Below, one piece after another: positions 22,132 through 32,109 of a stretch of DNA of 64,000 nt (its first letter is position 1; each line of letters opens with the position of its first letter). The position numbers and the translations under genes are program-made. The notes beneath the pieces are model-generated. The model was not told where the DNA came from and searched no databases. It worked only from the letters and a program-made list of their open reading frames with translations. This stretch comes from Pyricularia pennisetigena (Eukaryota; Ascomycota; Sordariomycetes; Magnaporthales; Pyriculariaceae), in contig NC_043743.1 of assembly GCF_004337985.1 (NCBI RefSeq), positions 2,774,543 through 2,838,542 on the forward strand, read 5' to 3'.

Positions 22132-23403
22132 CTACTCAACCGCTGTACTAGTATTCCCACCACCAAGGACGATTGTCAACAGCTTGGGATTCCCATCGTT
22201 CACTGTGCCGGCCTGGTCTCCACCACCAGAAGGCACAACATCGTCGTACGGAAACGCGTATCCCCTCCTGTCGATGTTGACTTCATGCAGGATGCGCGAG
22301 TAGTGGTTTGTCACGGGGTGGGTGTAGTAGGTCGAGATCTGCTCCCCGTCTGGCTGGTTGGAGTTGATGAGCAGCGTAGACCTGTTGAACGCCGCCGCAA
22401 GCCTGGCCGCGATGTTCCGGAGCTGCTCCTGGTTGACGCCAGCGGGCGGCGCAAACGCTCCCGAGTCGGACGAGAATATGTCCCGGGTGCTGGGCCGACC
22501 AAAGCTGCCGACGCTGCCAAATGCCAGAAGACCGTTGGCCACTCGGCCCTTGACCACGCCCCAGGTAAACTGCGTGTTGACAGTCAGATCGGTTGCCGAG
22601 TATTTCTGCCACACCTGGTCGACGTATCCATCGTAGTAGGTGGCAAACAGCCCGCTGAAGAGGTTCATGCCCGTGTTTGGGCTAACGGCGCGCAGGAGCC
22701 TGCCTGAGGCGCTATGCCGGATCAGCAGCCTGTCCCAGCCCGCGCCGTCCGATCCGTTCTGCTCCGTAAGCTTTTGAGCCACCGTCGCCAGCCCGTCGGC
22801 CGGCATCCCCTCGACCCGCTGCGGGCCCCTGCTGTTGGACTCGAGCACGAGCGCGATGGGGTGATTGACAAAGTCGACGTAGCTGATGTTGGCAAACAGC
22901 TCCACCTCGTTGAGGGTGAACTCGCAGAAGCTCCAGTTCAGCTGGTAGTTGGGGTCAGCTGGGTTCATGATGGACGGCTCCACCAGCGCCGCACTGCTAT
23001 CGAGACCTCTGTTGAGAAGGAACGTCAGGGTCGCGTCCTGCACGAACCAGACGCGCCCGCCCGACATCCGCGGCACCGTGACGGTCGTCGTAGACCCCGG
23101 CGGACCCAGCGGGATCGCGCAGTCGGCCTGCAGGGGTTGGAGGTCCGCCGCTGGGCTCGTTGGGTAGTAAAGACTTTTCCCATCGCGCTGGATGAGCACC
23201 ACGCGCGAGCCGTTGCTGCTGTCCAGGCCCGTGATGTATGCATACACGGCAGAGGAGGCTGTGTTGTTGCGAAGGGCAAAGGGCATGGACTGCGGCGTGG
23301 CTTGTATCCCTACCGTGCCGTCAGTCTCCTGAGGTGCCTTTGTGGGGGCCATCAGGACGCCATGCTCTTGCTGATGTTGCAAAACTTCTCGAAGGGTTGT
23401 CAT
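22132..23403 (-). CDS. GH64-type beta-1,3-glucanase-like protein
   Basis: Intronless, 423 residues from the ATG at 23403. Five codons of the frame extend upstream, but only from a GTG. The sequence fits glycoside hydrolase family 64, which cleaves beta-1,3-glucan. Landmarks include GGRVWFVQDATLTFLLN, NWSFCEFTLNEVELFANISYVDFVNHPI, KYSATDLTVNT, AAFNRSTLLIN and NHYSRILHEVNIDRRGYAFPYDDV, all typical of the family's beta-barrel and C-terminal lobes. No signal peptide is visible: the N-terminus (MTTLREVLQHQQEHG) is polar. The protein may act intracellularly, leave by an unconventional route, or have an unseen upstream exon. It lies on the same strand as the GH16 gene, 2.4 kb away. The family call rests on remembered motifs without alignment. 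Confidence 0.8.
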   Translation of the reverse strand: MTTLREVLQHQQEHGVLMAPTKAPQETDGTVGIQATPQSMPFALRNNTASSAVYAYITGLDSSNGSRVVLIQRDGKSLYYPTSPAADLQPLQADCAIPLGPPGSTTTVTVPRMSGGRVWFVQDATLTFLLNRGLDSSAALVEPSIMNPADPNYQLNWSFCEFTLNEVELFANISYVDFVNHPIALVLESNSRGPQRVEGMPADGLATVAQKLTEQNGSDGAGWDRLLIRHSASGRLLRAVSPNTGMNLFSGLFATYYDGYVDQVWQKYSATDLTVNTQFTWGVVKGRVANGLLAFGSVGSFGRPSTRDIFSSDSGAFAPPAGVNQEQLRNIAARLAAAFNRSTLLINSNQPDGEQISTYYTHPVTNHYSRILHEVNIDRRGYAFPYDDVVPSGGGDQAGTVNDGNPKLLTIVLGGGNTSTAVE

Positions 23404-23418
23404 GATGACAGCTGACAC

Positions 23419-25771
23419 CGGAGAATATATTACCGACTTGGTCCTTGGATATGTGGTTGTAATTACCCAACTGTCAATGCAGTGACACCAAGTATGTACG
23501 GATGGGAACTGCAGGTTTCCAAAAAGGTAAGGTGGGCTCCACTGTAGCCAAAGGTTGAATATCGCCGGTTGTTATAACAGATTTAATATTAACGCAATGT
23601 TTCAGAAGAGTGATGTTGGACCCGTACCACCGACTGTAAGTTCGTGGGCAGTTATCTCCCATATTATACCCGCTCGGAACGCGCCAAGCCCTTCGCAATG
23701 TTGCATTTGCAAAACTGAATCTGGACCGTTCATCCATCACCTGCTTATCATATTTCCCCCCTGATGACATCCATCCCCTCCCTGGGGGACCATATAGGAT
23801 GTCATCATTGCGCTGACATGGTGTGTCAAGGTGTGAACCATGCGGGTCCACGAGATAAATATAATGATATCTTGTTTTGATGACAGTTACCTCTGAGCCA
23901 GTGAGGGATAGATGGTACCCAAGATGTTTTTTCGAGCTGATATCAGGTGGCAATTGAACAAAACCTGTTCGTCGTATTAATGTCTTTAATCGACGGGGGG
24001 GTCCAGCGCCACCAAGTCATGATTTTGATCTTCCAAAAAAAAAGAGAAAGCCTACCCAAGATTCGGTACTTGGAATCTGGTGGCGTTCTTACGTCCCTTG
24101 CATGGTGTTTTGGAACCCTTGCAGGATCTTAGGCCCAGATATAAGCGGCAATAGCAAAGGAAGGAGAAAAAAAAAACCAAACTGCCGGGTCACTGTCTCT
24201 CCCTCTTTTGTCATCAAATGTCCGCAGCAGGTGGCACGAGCATGGTCTCAGACTCGGGACCGTGGTAGGATGAACAATTTAGGGATCTTTTATTGTTTTT
24301 CCCCCCGCAAATTACCAGTTCGTGACTTGTGTATATGTTTCAGTCTTTTTTTCCGGGGCCATCGCCTAATAGGATGCGAACTGAGCAGAACGCCGCCACG
24401 TGGAGAGCTCATGGAAAACGGACGGAATTTCTGTTTGTTTCATCCCCCTCTGGTTCTCCTGTAAGTAGACAAAAATAGTCAAGTGGTCCCCCGGGGATGA
24501 TGTCTTGGATGTGTCGGCTGGACACAGTGAAGTTTGGAGATTGAGCGGGGGACAGGTCTTTGAAGGGGGGCATGTTGGGTTGCCGGCACGTGATGCCCCT
24601 AACAGATGCTATTACGTAAATAGGCAAGTCACTCTCTATTTCTTTGTCTCTCCTCTCTGTCAAAACAAGAGAGAGAAAGAATAATATGCTGTCTGATGTG
24701 AAAGATTTGGTGGTTGTGTATATTGGTGGATAAACATCTCAGAATATCTAAACGACATGGCCACAGGATTGGTTCCCACTAATCCTGCCTCCTTGTGCCC
24801 GACCCTTGTGGCACATCTTTTTGATCTTTCCTTTTTACCTCATTGAACATCACAACCAAAATACGGCAACAAGCAACAGGTCCCTCAATACGCATGGTAG
24901 CACAGCAATCTTCACCTACAGAAGGTAAACAATATCGTTAGTACATATATTTTCTAACTTGCAGCCATGTCTTGAGTTATGTGGGAATATTTATTAATTT
25001 ACCTTCTTCCGGGTTGTGGATGCTTTTGTCTTTTTCGGCGTCCCCTACGGTTTGAAGTTTTGTTTCCGTTGGGGGAGCTTAGATGGCACCAGGCTTTGGG
25101 GTTGCACTCGGAAGGTCTTTTAAAGGCCGGATCCAGTTCGGATTTTTCGCCGACGTTTGTTCGAACGGGGCCAGAACCCGTTTGAACGGAAGGTAGTTGT
25201 TTTTGGAAGAGATGGTTTTCCGCTGCTTGACACAAATTAAACTGAAAGTAAGAGATAGGCAATAATAGAGGATAAATGGAAAAGACATGTGGAAAAGGAG
25301 AACAACAGTGCCAAAGGTGGCTAGCTTACTTGACTTTAAATATTAGAAAGTGCAGCATAGTAATAAGGTCAAAGTTAGACAAATATTGTACAGATCCAAA
25401 GTTTTTAATAACTAATATATATCTAGTGACCAGTTATACTTAGATTGCATGACCAGCCCACCGGGTATTTTTTTGTTGTCGTTTCCGAGATTCACGGTCA
25501 TTAAATTGCAGGTTATTTCTCACAGTACATAATAATATTTCGCAATGTCGTTAACTGCAGCTTGCTGCACGCTCAAGCCTCTGAAATTTATGCCTGCCGC
25601 GTCTGCACCTTGAACAACGATGGAAAAGATCGTCCTGGGTATCACAACACCCCTTCCCCCAACTCCGCAAAGTAAACAACAGTACAAAAAAAGTAACAAC
25701 ACGCTTCGTGACCATCCAACCAACGCCGGAGAACCCCCTCGCCAAGACACGCACCGAGGAAAACCTTTCAC
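23419..25771. other. intergenic between GH64 and GH16 genes
   Basis: About 2.35 kb with the GH64 promoter and the 3' region of the GH16 gene. One stretch, 25,520-25,640 on the minus strand, could be an alternative terminal exon of the GH16 gene (see findings). Otherwise nothing recognised. Confidence 0.55.
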
Positions 25772-27079
25772 TCACCAGAGCTCGGAACAGAAACCCGTGA
25801 AGAGCAGCGCCGCAGCCACAAACAACCATGATACAGCGTTCGCGCCAGCAGCCAGGGATTTTGACGCCTCAAGCCCACCCGTCGACACCGTCTGGTTGTT
25901 TGTCATGTTAGCCGCGGTGCTGAACAGGGACGGGTTCGCGACGCTCACTCTCTCTGGGATCTGGCAGACTGCCCCCGGGGCGGCCGCATCGTGGCACCTT
26001 TTCTCCCAGTCCTGCTTCCTGGCCTCATTCGACGAGTTGAAGTAGGCTCTGACGTAGGCGACGGTGAGCACGGCGTCGCGCGGCGGCGGGCCCCCGCTCC
26101 ACAGCGCGTTGCCGTTGCTCCAGTGCTGCAGGATCAGGTGGCCCGGGTGGTCGGGGACCGCGTCGCCCGTCATCTCAGCGAGCGCCTGCCCGTCGACGTA
26201 GAAGATGACCCGTCTAGGTAAAAAGTCCATGCGGTACTCGTGAAAACCCCGCGTCGGGTCGAAGGGGAGGTTGATCTTCTTGAAGTTGCCCGTCGCCTGC
26301 GCGTTGTAGCCCGCCTCGAGAGCCGCGCGGGACTGCAGGACTAGGTTGATGGGAAAGATGTTTTTTGAGGCATCAAACTCCTGGGAGAGGAACTCCATAT
26401 CGATTTCTTGCGTATCATTGTAGTACTGAACATTTTTGTCAAGTTCGAGTCCAGTTAGCAAGCACGGGTTTGTCGAGTTTGGGTTTCTTTTCTTTGTCTT
26501 TTTTGTAGCATAAGTCAAAACACACCAAGAGATACGACTTACCCAGAAGAAAGCTGCACATGTGCCCGGGTCTCCCGTGAGCTTGAGGCCAGCGCGAAAG
26601 GAGCCCCAGAGAATATCGCTCCTCGCAGAGTCGAGCTCCGCACTCGGAACCATGTCATCAACCAACTTGCTCCTGACGATGAGATCCAGACCGGCTGGCT
26701 GTCCGTTGACGCCAGTATCAACCCGAATCACGCGACTGCTGCGCGCGGGATTGGGCACGATGTTGTCTTTTGAGAACACCTCCCCAAACTGGCCTCGAGC
26801 ACTCTCGCTCGACTTGTTCCATGTCTGGCCCAGCCAGTCGGTGTTGTCTGCCAAGTGCGTGAGGTGCGCAAAGTCCGTCTCGAGCAGATCTGTGAATAAA
26901 ACATCGCCATTCTCCCTTGACACTGGGCTGGCATAGCCGCATTCGCAGTCGGCCTTTGTCATGCCCAAGAGCAGCATCATCAAAATCGCCAACTGAACGA
27001 AATGTGAGCTGAGTGTGAGAATCCCATGTGCACTGCACGCCTTGTGCCATATTGTAGCCATGGTTCTCGTTGCCGCCAT
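25772..27079 (-). CDS. GH16-family glycosidase/transglycosylase, probably GPI-anchored
   Basis: Two exons, 27079-26543 and 26425-25772, giving 396 residues. The 117-bp intron (26426-26542, donor GTAAGT, acceptor TTCAG) is a multiple of three with no in-frame stop. Removing it joins FFW to YYNDTQEIDMEF, the expected catalytic segment with the E-x-D-x-E motif (EIDME). Other family landmarks are SDILWGSFRAGLKLTGDPGT before the intron and GFHEYRMDFLPRRVIFYVDG after it. The N-terminus holds a hydrophobic stretch (FVQLAILMMLLLGM) consistent with a signal peptide after a longish n-region. The C-terminus has a spacer with Asn-linked glycosylation sites and a hydrophobic end (VSWLFVAAALLFTGF), as in GPI-anchored wall enzymes. 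It probably acts on cell-wall glucan. Exact specificity cannot be read. Confidence 0.85.
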   Translation of the reverse strand: MAATRTMATIWHKACSAHGILTLSSHFVQLAILMMLLLGMTKADCECGYASPVSRENGDVLFTDLLETDFAHLTHLADNTDWLGQTWNKSSESARGQFGEVFSKDNIVPNPARSSRVIRVDTGVNGQPAGLDLIVRSKLVDDMVPSAELDSARSDILWGSFRAGLKLTGDPGTCAAFFWVSRISWCVLTYATKKTKKRNPNSTNPCLLTGLELDKNVQYYNDTQEIDMEFLSQEFDASKNIFPINLVLQSRAALEAGYNAQATGNFKKINLPFDPTRGFHEYRMDFLPRRVIFYVDGQALAEMTGDAVPDHPGHLILQHWSNGNALWSGGPPPRDAVLTVAYVRAYFNSSNEARKQDWEKRCHDAAAPGAVCQIPERVSVANPSLFSTAANMTNNQTVSTGGLEASKSLAAGANAVSWLFVAAALLFTGFCSELW

Positions 27080-27171
27080 TGAACATGACAGACACTAGTA
27101 GAGTCGATGATCTGCAGAGGCAGGATTTAAAGATAGACAATAAGAGATAGTGAGGCCTGGATCCTGCCCAG

Positions 27172-27205
<34 letters not shown>

Positions 27206-29491
27206 AAAAAGACCGAAGAAAATCGCTAAGCCCAGACCTCTCTGTCCTGGTGGTTATGCATAAAAGTGACTTGAGGCGAAGGAGTGATTATAAGCTGACA
27301 TCAAGATGGCCGTTTGGCAACACGAGATGTTCGTAAACCCCAAAAGTGTTGACAGGAAAAAAAAAACGAGAGAACACAGTGATTTACTGCAGTGGAATAA
27401 ATGAACGTACTGATGGCTACAAAATATGGAGAGGCGGATAAGAGGCAGCAAAACAATTAAAAAAAAAAAAAACAGTGACAGCAACTTCACTTTCCGGCGG
27501 CCGAAGGAATCGATTATAAAACAACCACAAGGTGACTGTCCTTTCTTGGCATTTGTCCCACCATCTGCTCCCCTCTCTCTTGTGTGACAGCCCCTTGGCA
27601 CAGTTACGTTCTCGCAATGCCATTCAGTAAACATTCGGGTTAAGACAAACGCACGACCGTTGCTGCCGGCAGAGCTTAGAGTGAGTGCCCCCCCTCTCCA
27701 TCTGAGCCGCTATATCTACAACCATGCTACCCCATGGGAGAGAAAGAGTAAGCTACGCTTGTCTTTCTTTTTTCGTCTCCGAAAGCGCACGTATTTGGCC
27801 GATACGAAATAAATTAAAACACCGAGGGTAGGACCTAAGCTACGCTAGTCCAGTAAAGTCGTCGCGAGCCGTCTCGTAATTGTCGGGGGATGGCGGTGGC
27901 ACTTGTGTCTGAAGAGAGAGAGAGAGAAAAAAAGCCTTTCCGCCCATGTCATTGCTTGCCGGCCTTATGAGCAAAAAGTGACATTTCTCCCGGAGAAAAA
28001 TGATTTTCAATTCGTAAAGGAATCACCCTGGGGTTGCGTCAGCAAAGCCACCAGCAAATAAGACAGATACTTATAGAGAATGATAATTGTTGTTAAACGT
28101 AAGCCGAAAGAGGGTACAGGAGCTGTGATTGATGCGAGCGAGTGCGCTGGGGTGCCAACATATTGGTTATTAGGCTGGCCAAGGAAACCTCTTCCATCGT
28201 TCCACACCAATGTGTGCATCGACATTCTGAGTTGGCCTCACCACAAGAACCCATGACTTTTTGCGTTTCCTATCAACTAGACTAAAGAGAGATGTTATGC
28301 ACTAACGCCAGCGCTAGCTAGCGCGACCCCTAATTTATACTGAGGGCACGGCACCATCTTAGAAAACCGTGTTGGAGAGAATGCAGCAACATTGTCCTTT
28401 GTCAGTCAAGAGTCCTTCCCCGCCACTCAAGCGAGCAACCTTCATTCACAGAGCGCTTCTAAGCCGAGGTCCACTCCCGAAGCCAGGCACGTTTACCTCT
28501 CCAGTAGTCAAGACATCTTGCCTTGGCTGATACAGTACATCCTACGCAATACACAAATATGGCAATTTCACATTAGAACAAGACATGGATACAAAGGCAT
28601 GAGTGGCGTCTGATTGCTATAGACGCATGTATGCAGTGAAAGTTTGCTGATCACAAACACACAGATCCCAATGAAGCAAAAGTTCAAAATGACAACCATG
28701 TTTGACAGCAATTTGGTCATGGTTTAGACTAAACGAGGCATCTCGTTGTCATCATGATGTCGAAAATGAAAAGCCTGAAACAAGAGCATGCATTTCGGCA
28801 CTCCCTTAGGCCCCAGGCGTAAGTAGGATGTAATAATTGCGAAGTGTATATCGAACAAGGTATCAAGGAGAGAAAAGAAACGAGGGAATATGTTGCAGTA
28901 TAATGAAAAGCAAAAGAAAAATAAAGGAAAAAGGAAACGAGAGAGGACCCGAAGGCGAATATTAATATGTGAATAAGGTCGCCGTAGCTAATGGGACAAG
29001 CAGAAAAGGAGACCTCCATATGGACCAGCCAACAGTTAGTGTGCAATATTAGGCGCGCTAAGAGCGCAGATTCCCTCTCCTTGGGAGCCTATGCGAAACC
29101 AATTGACCGACCCTGCCCTGGCATATTGCCCGTGACCAACAAAAGATGTAACGAGAACGCTGATATGCAGACTCCAGGAGAGGAGATTTGAGAAAAGAGA
29201 AAAGCAAATCAAGGAAGGAAAAAGAGAGAAAAAAAAATAGAAACAAGTTGGCCAATAAAGCCAACATGTAGAGGAGAGGAGACGAGAAGAACAAACGCAA
29301 GACGCGAGAGAGAAAATAAAAAGAAAAAAAAAGCAGAAAGAACGACAACCATTTCTCCCTCTCACAACCAACCTTCCACGACCCGCACCCCCAAAGCCGA
29401 GAGAAAGTTAAGCGGAGAAATCCAGAGGTATATGCCTGGTATAAATTCCTACCCCAGCTAACAAAAGAAATCATCACTTCGTATCGTTTTA
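27080..29491. other. intergenic, no gene recognised
   Basis: About 2.4 kb with the GH16 promoter, a 30-base A run and the 3' flank of the C2H2 factor gene. A purine-rich stretch occupies about 28,860-29,340. The open frames there are repetitive Phe/Leu/Ser artefacts of the complementary pyrimidine strand. Confidence 0.6.
27174..27203. repeat. poly(A) run, 30 bases
   Basis: Uninterrupted A run about 95 bp upstream of the GH16 start codon. On the coding strand it reads as a T tract in the proximal promoter, as for the RCH1-like gene. Confidence 0.95.
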
Positions 29492-32109
29492 TTAATACAC
29501 GCTGTCTTCGTCGGCACCCTGTGACATCTCCGGCGTCGAAACATTCGACGACGCCTCGACATCATCCACGTAACCGACTAAGGCTTGCGAGTGGAGGCGG
29601 AAGGATTCACCCATCAAACGTGTGATTCTGTATGCAAGAAAGTTTAATTAGCATTGTAAAATGGGAATGATCAAATTCAGAACCAGGCAAAGAACTTACC
29701 CCCAAACAACCACCTCATCCAGCATCGAGCCCCACAGGCGGGCGACAATAGAGCTTAGATGAGCTACATAGGACTCGTCAAGGTCCTTGTCAAAAAGCTG
29801 GCGGATCTTGTTGTACATGGCTAACTCATCGTCGGTGGCAGGCTCCTCGTCATGTTCCAGACGGTAGAGCCAAAGACTGAGGATAATCATCATGTCGAGT
29901 CCGCACAGAGGATGTTCTATGCTCCACTGGGTAGGCGATGTGCGCGCCACCCAGCGGACACCCTGCAGAACAGCCGTTTCAATGCAGTTGAAGCACTCTT
30001 GGATAACCTTGAGCATCTCAGTTGTGCGCTTGACCTTGTCACGGGCACTTGACATAGCCGCAGCAACCTCGTAGGAGTCGTGGTACCGCAGTGCCTCTTG
30101 CACGGCCTTCAAGTCAACCTCCAGGCGGGAACGCGCATTGCGGAACATGGCCTTGGCGTTGAAGAGCAATGGGTGGCCCTTGTGAGGCGCACTCAGAGGT
30201 ACGGCGACTGCTTCCGGCTCGCACAGTTCCAGGGACTTCTCCCAAGTCTCCAGAGCGAGCCTCAGCTTGTACTCTGTGACAACATCCTGCAGAGCCTCCG
30301 GGCTACGCTTGTGGTACCAAACCTCCAGGAAGAGTGCGTTTATCATGACACGAGTGGCGAACGCGCTGTACTTGAGCATCTCACCCTGGAACAGATTTTC
30401 ATGCGCCTGCATGAACACCACCGTGTGAGAAGCCTTAAGCTGTTCTTGCCAAGCAGCCTCGTCTGAGACCACTGCGTTCCAGAGCCCTTCCGTCGACGGT
30501 AATTGCAAGTCCTCAAACTCATTGAACCCAATCGCAGGAGTGTGGTTGTAGGTCAAAGTGAGCAATCCGAAGAAGATGTAAACCGCATAGTACGTACGTC
30601 TGCAGCCTTCGTCCTCAATCCACTCGGCGCGAGAAGGCAAGCGTGTCTCTCTGGCCTCTTGTCGAAGCTTCAACTCATAACGGTTACCAGACACCATGTT
30701 GGCCAACAAACTCTTGATGGAGCAAGCCCACTCAAGACCCTTAGGATCACCACTCCAACTGGCAAATATCATGTTGAGAAGCGAGCTCTGCATCGTCCAA
30801 AGAGGACATTGGCGAGAGCTAAAATTCTCCTTGTTTTGCAGGAATTGATTGACAAGCACTTTGGATCCAATATGGAGAGCGTAGGCTTGATCTTGATCAA
30901 ACGCATAAAGTGCACCAATGGACAGGACTGCGAGCAGCAGAGGAGACGAGACCTCGGTGGGCTTAAACGATGATGGATGCAGGAACGGCAGATGGTGATG
31001 GAACAGTCCGAAGTAAGTGGCGAGGTAGCGATTCAGCGAGGGAAGATTTGGTAGGCGGAAGCCGTCTGGGATAGCTTGTTCACTGTCACTTGTGCGAATG
31101 TTATCCAGTATCATGTTGCGCTCTTCGTCACCGATAACCTGAGGGGCTTTAAACCCGGCCATGGACTGGGCCTGATGGGACTCGACTGGACTGTGAACAC
31201 CGCCATGAGCCAGGAAGGGTGAGTGCGGAGGAGCGGGGGCTGAAGATTGATAACCTGTCAGTTCTGCGCAAAATGCTGTTTGGATAATCAAAACTCACCA
31301 TTTAATGTCGGAGTACCAAGAGGGGGAAGCTGGGCTGGATGTTGAGCAAGGGATCCGTTGAAATTGGGCTGGGACTCAAAAGAGCCTGACGCACTCGACG
31401 CGATGGAATGGGCCTTGGGCTCTGCCACCGCCTGAGGCATGAAGGTGTCCCACTGTGGAATAGCAATAGGCCCAGAAGGAAAAGACACGGGCGAGTCCAT
31501 CATGTTTGCCCCGCTCTGCGGATACGCGGCCCCAGAACTGCCTTCACCGCTATTAGCACGCATTGCGGCGGTAGCTTTGTGATGTAAGTCTGCAACGAGC
31601 ATCGCTGCCGTCTCCACGTCGAAAACACCTTCGCTGCTGGCTTCGATCTGTTCCAGGGCGGCCGCATCTATGCCTATCGGCTCCTTGTTGGGTGTCGCAA
31701 CAGCTCTAGGCTTGGCTCCACCACGACGCTTTCCATCGCTGTGCAGAGGAACTCCGCCGTCTTTCGCGTGAACAGTGCGATCATGGCGAAGCAGTAGATC
31801 ACGACGTACGAAGGTGCTGCGGCATTTCATACACTTAAATGGTCGCTCCTTGGTATCTGCAGGATTTGCATTCCCATGTTAGCTATGCACCTTGTGTCTG
31901 AGAAAATTATACCGACGCCGTGACGTGCAACGGCATATGGGGCGAGCTAACTTACGAGACCTCTCGTGACGACTCCGATGCTCACTTCTACTGAAGGCGC
32001 GGTTGCAGAACTGGCACTTGTACTTCCTCTCCGGTGCGAGTGAGGTTTTCCGCGAGGCCGGCGCCGAGGCCGCATCTGTAGGTATCGCAGCTACATTTGC
32101 GGCAGGCAT
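29492..32109 (-). CDS. C2H2 zinc-finger transcription factor with fungal transcription-factor domain
   Basis: Four exons: 32109-31956, 31856-31299, 31254-29700 and 29627-29492, giving 800 residues. Introns are 99, 44 and 72 bp. Two C2H2 fingers are at about residues 30-81: YKCQFCNRAFSRSEHRSRHERSH, whose last His codon is completed across intron 1, then FKCMKCRSTFVRRDLLLRHD ending in RTVH. A Ser/Ala/Pro-rich linker follows, then a large helical domain from about residue 280 (LNRYLATYFGLFHHHLPFLHP) resembling the fungal-specific transcription-factor domain. The last exon adds an acidic tail ending DEDSVY. This is a nuclear DNA-binding regulator by family. Its targets are unknown, and I do not assign an orthologue name. 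The gene is flanked by a 7.5-kb gene-free upstream interval. Confidence 0.88.

Noticed and set aside
22105..23415. Long open frames opposite the GH64 gene
   Set aside because: Antisense shadows of GC-rich coding sequence, with no domains of their own.
16921..27079. A secondary-metabolite or other biosynthetic gene cluster
   Set aside because: The hydrolases and transporter-like genes nearby lack any core synthase, and the neighbouring genes are housekeeping.
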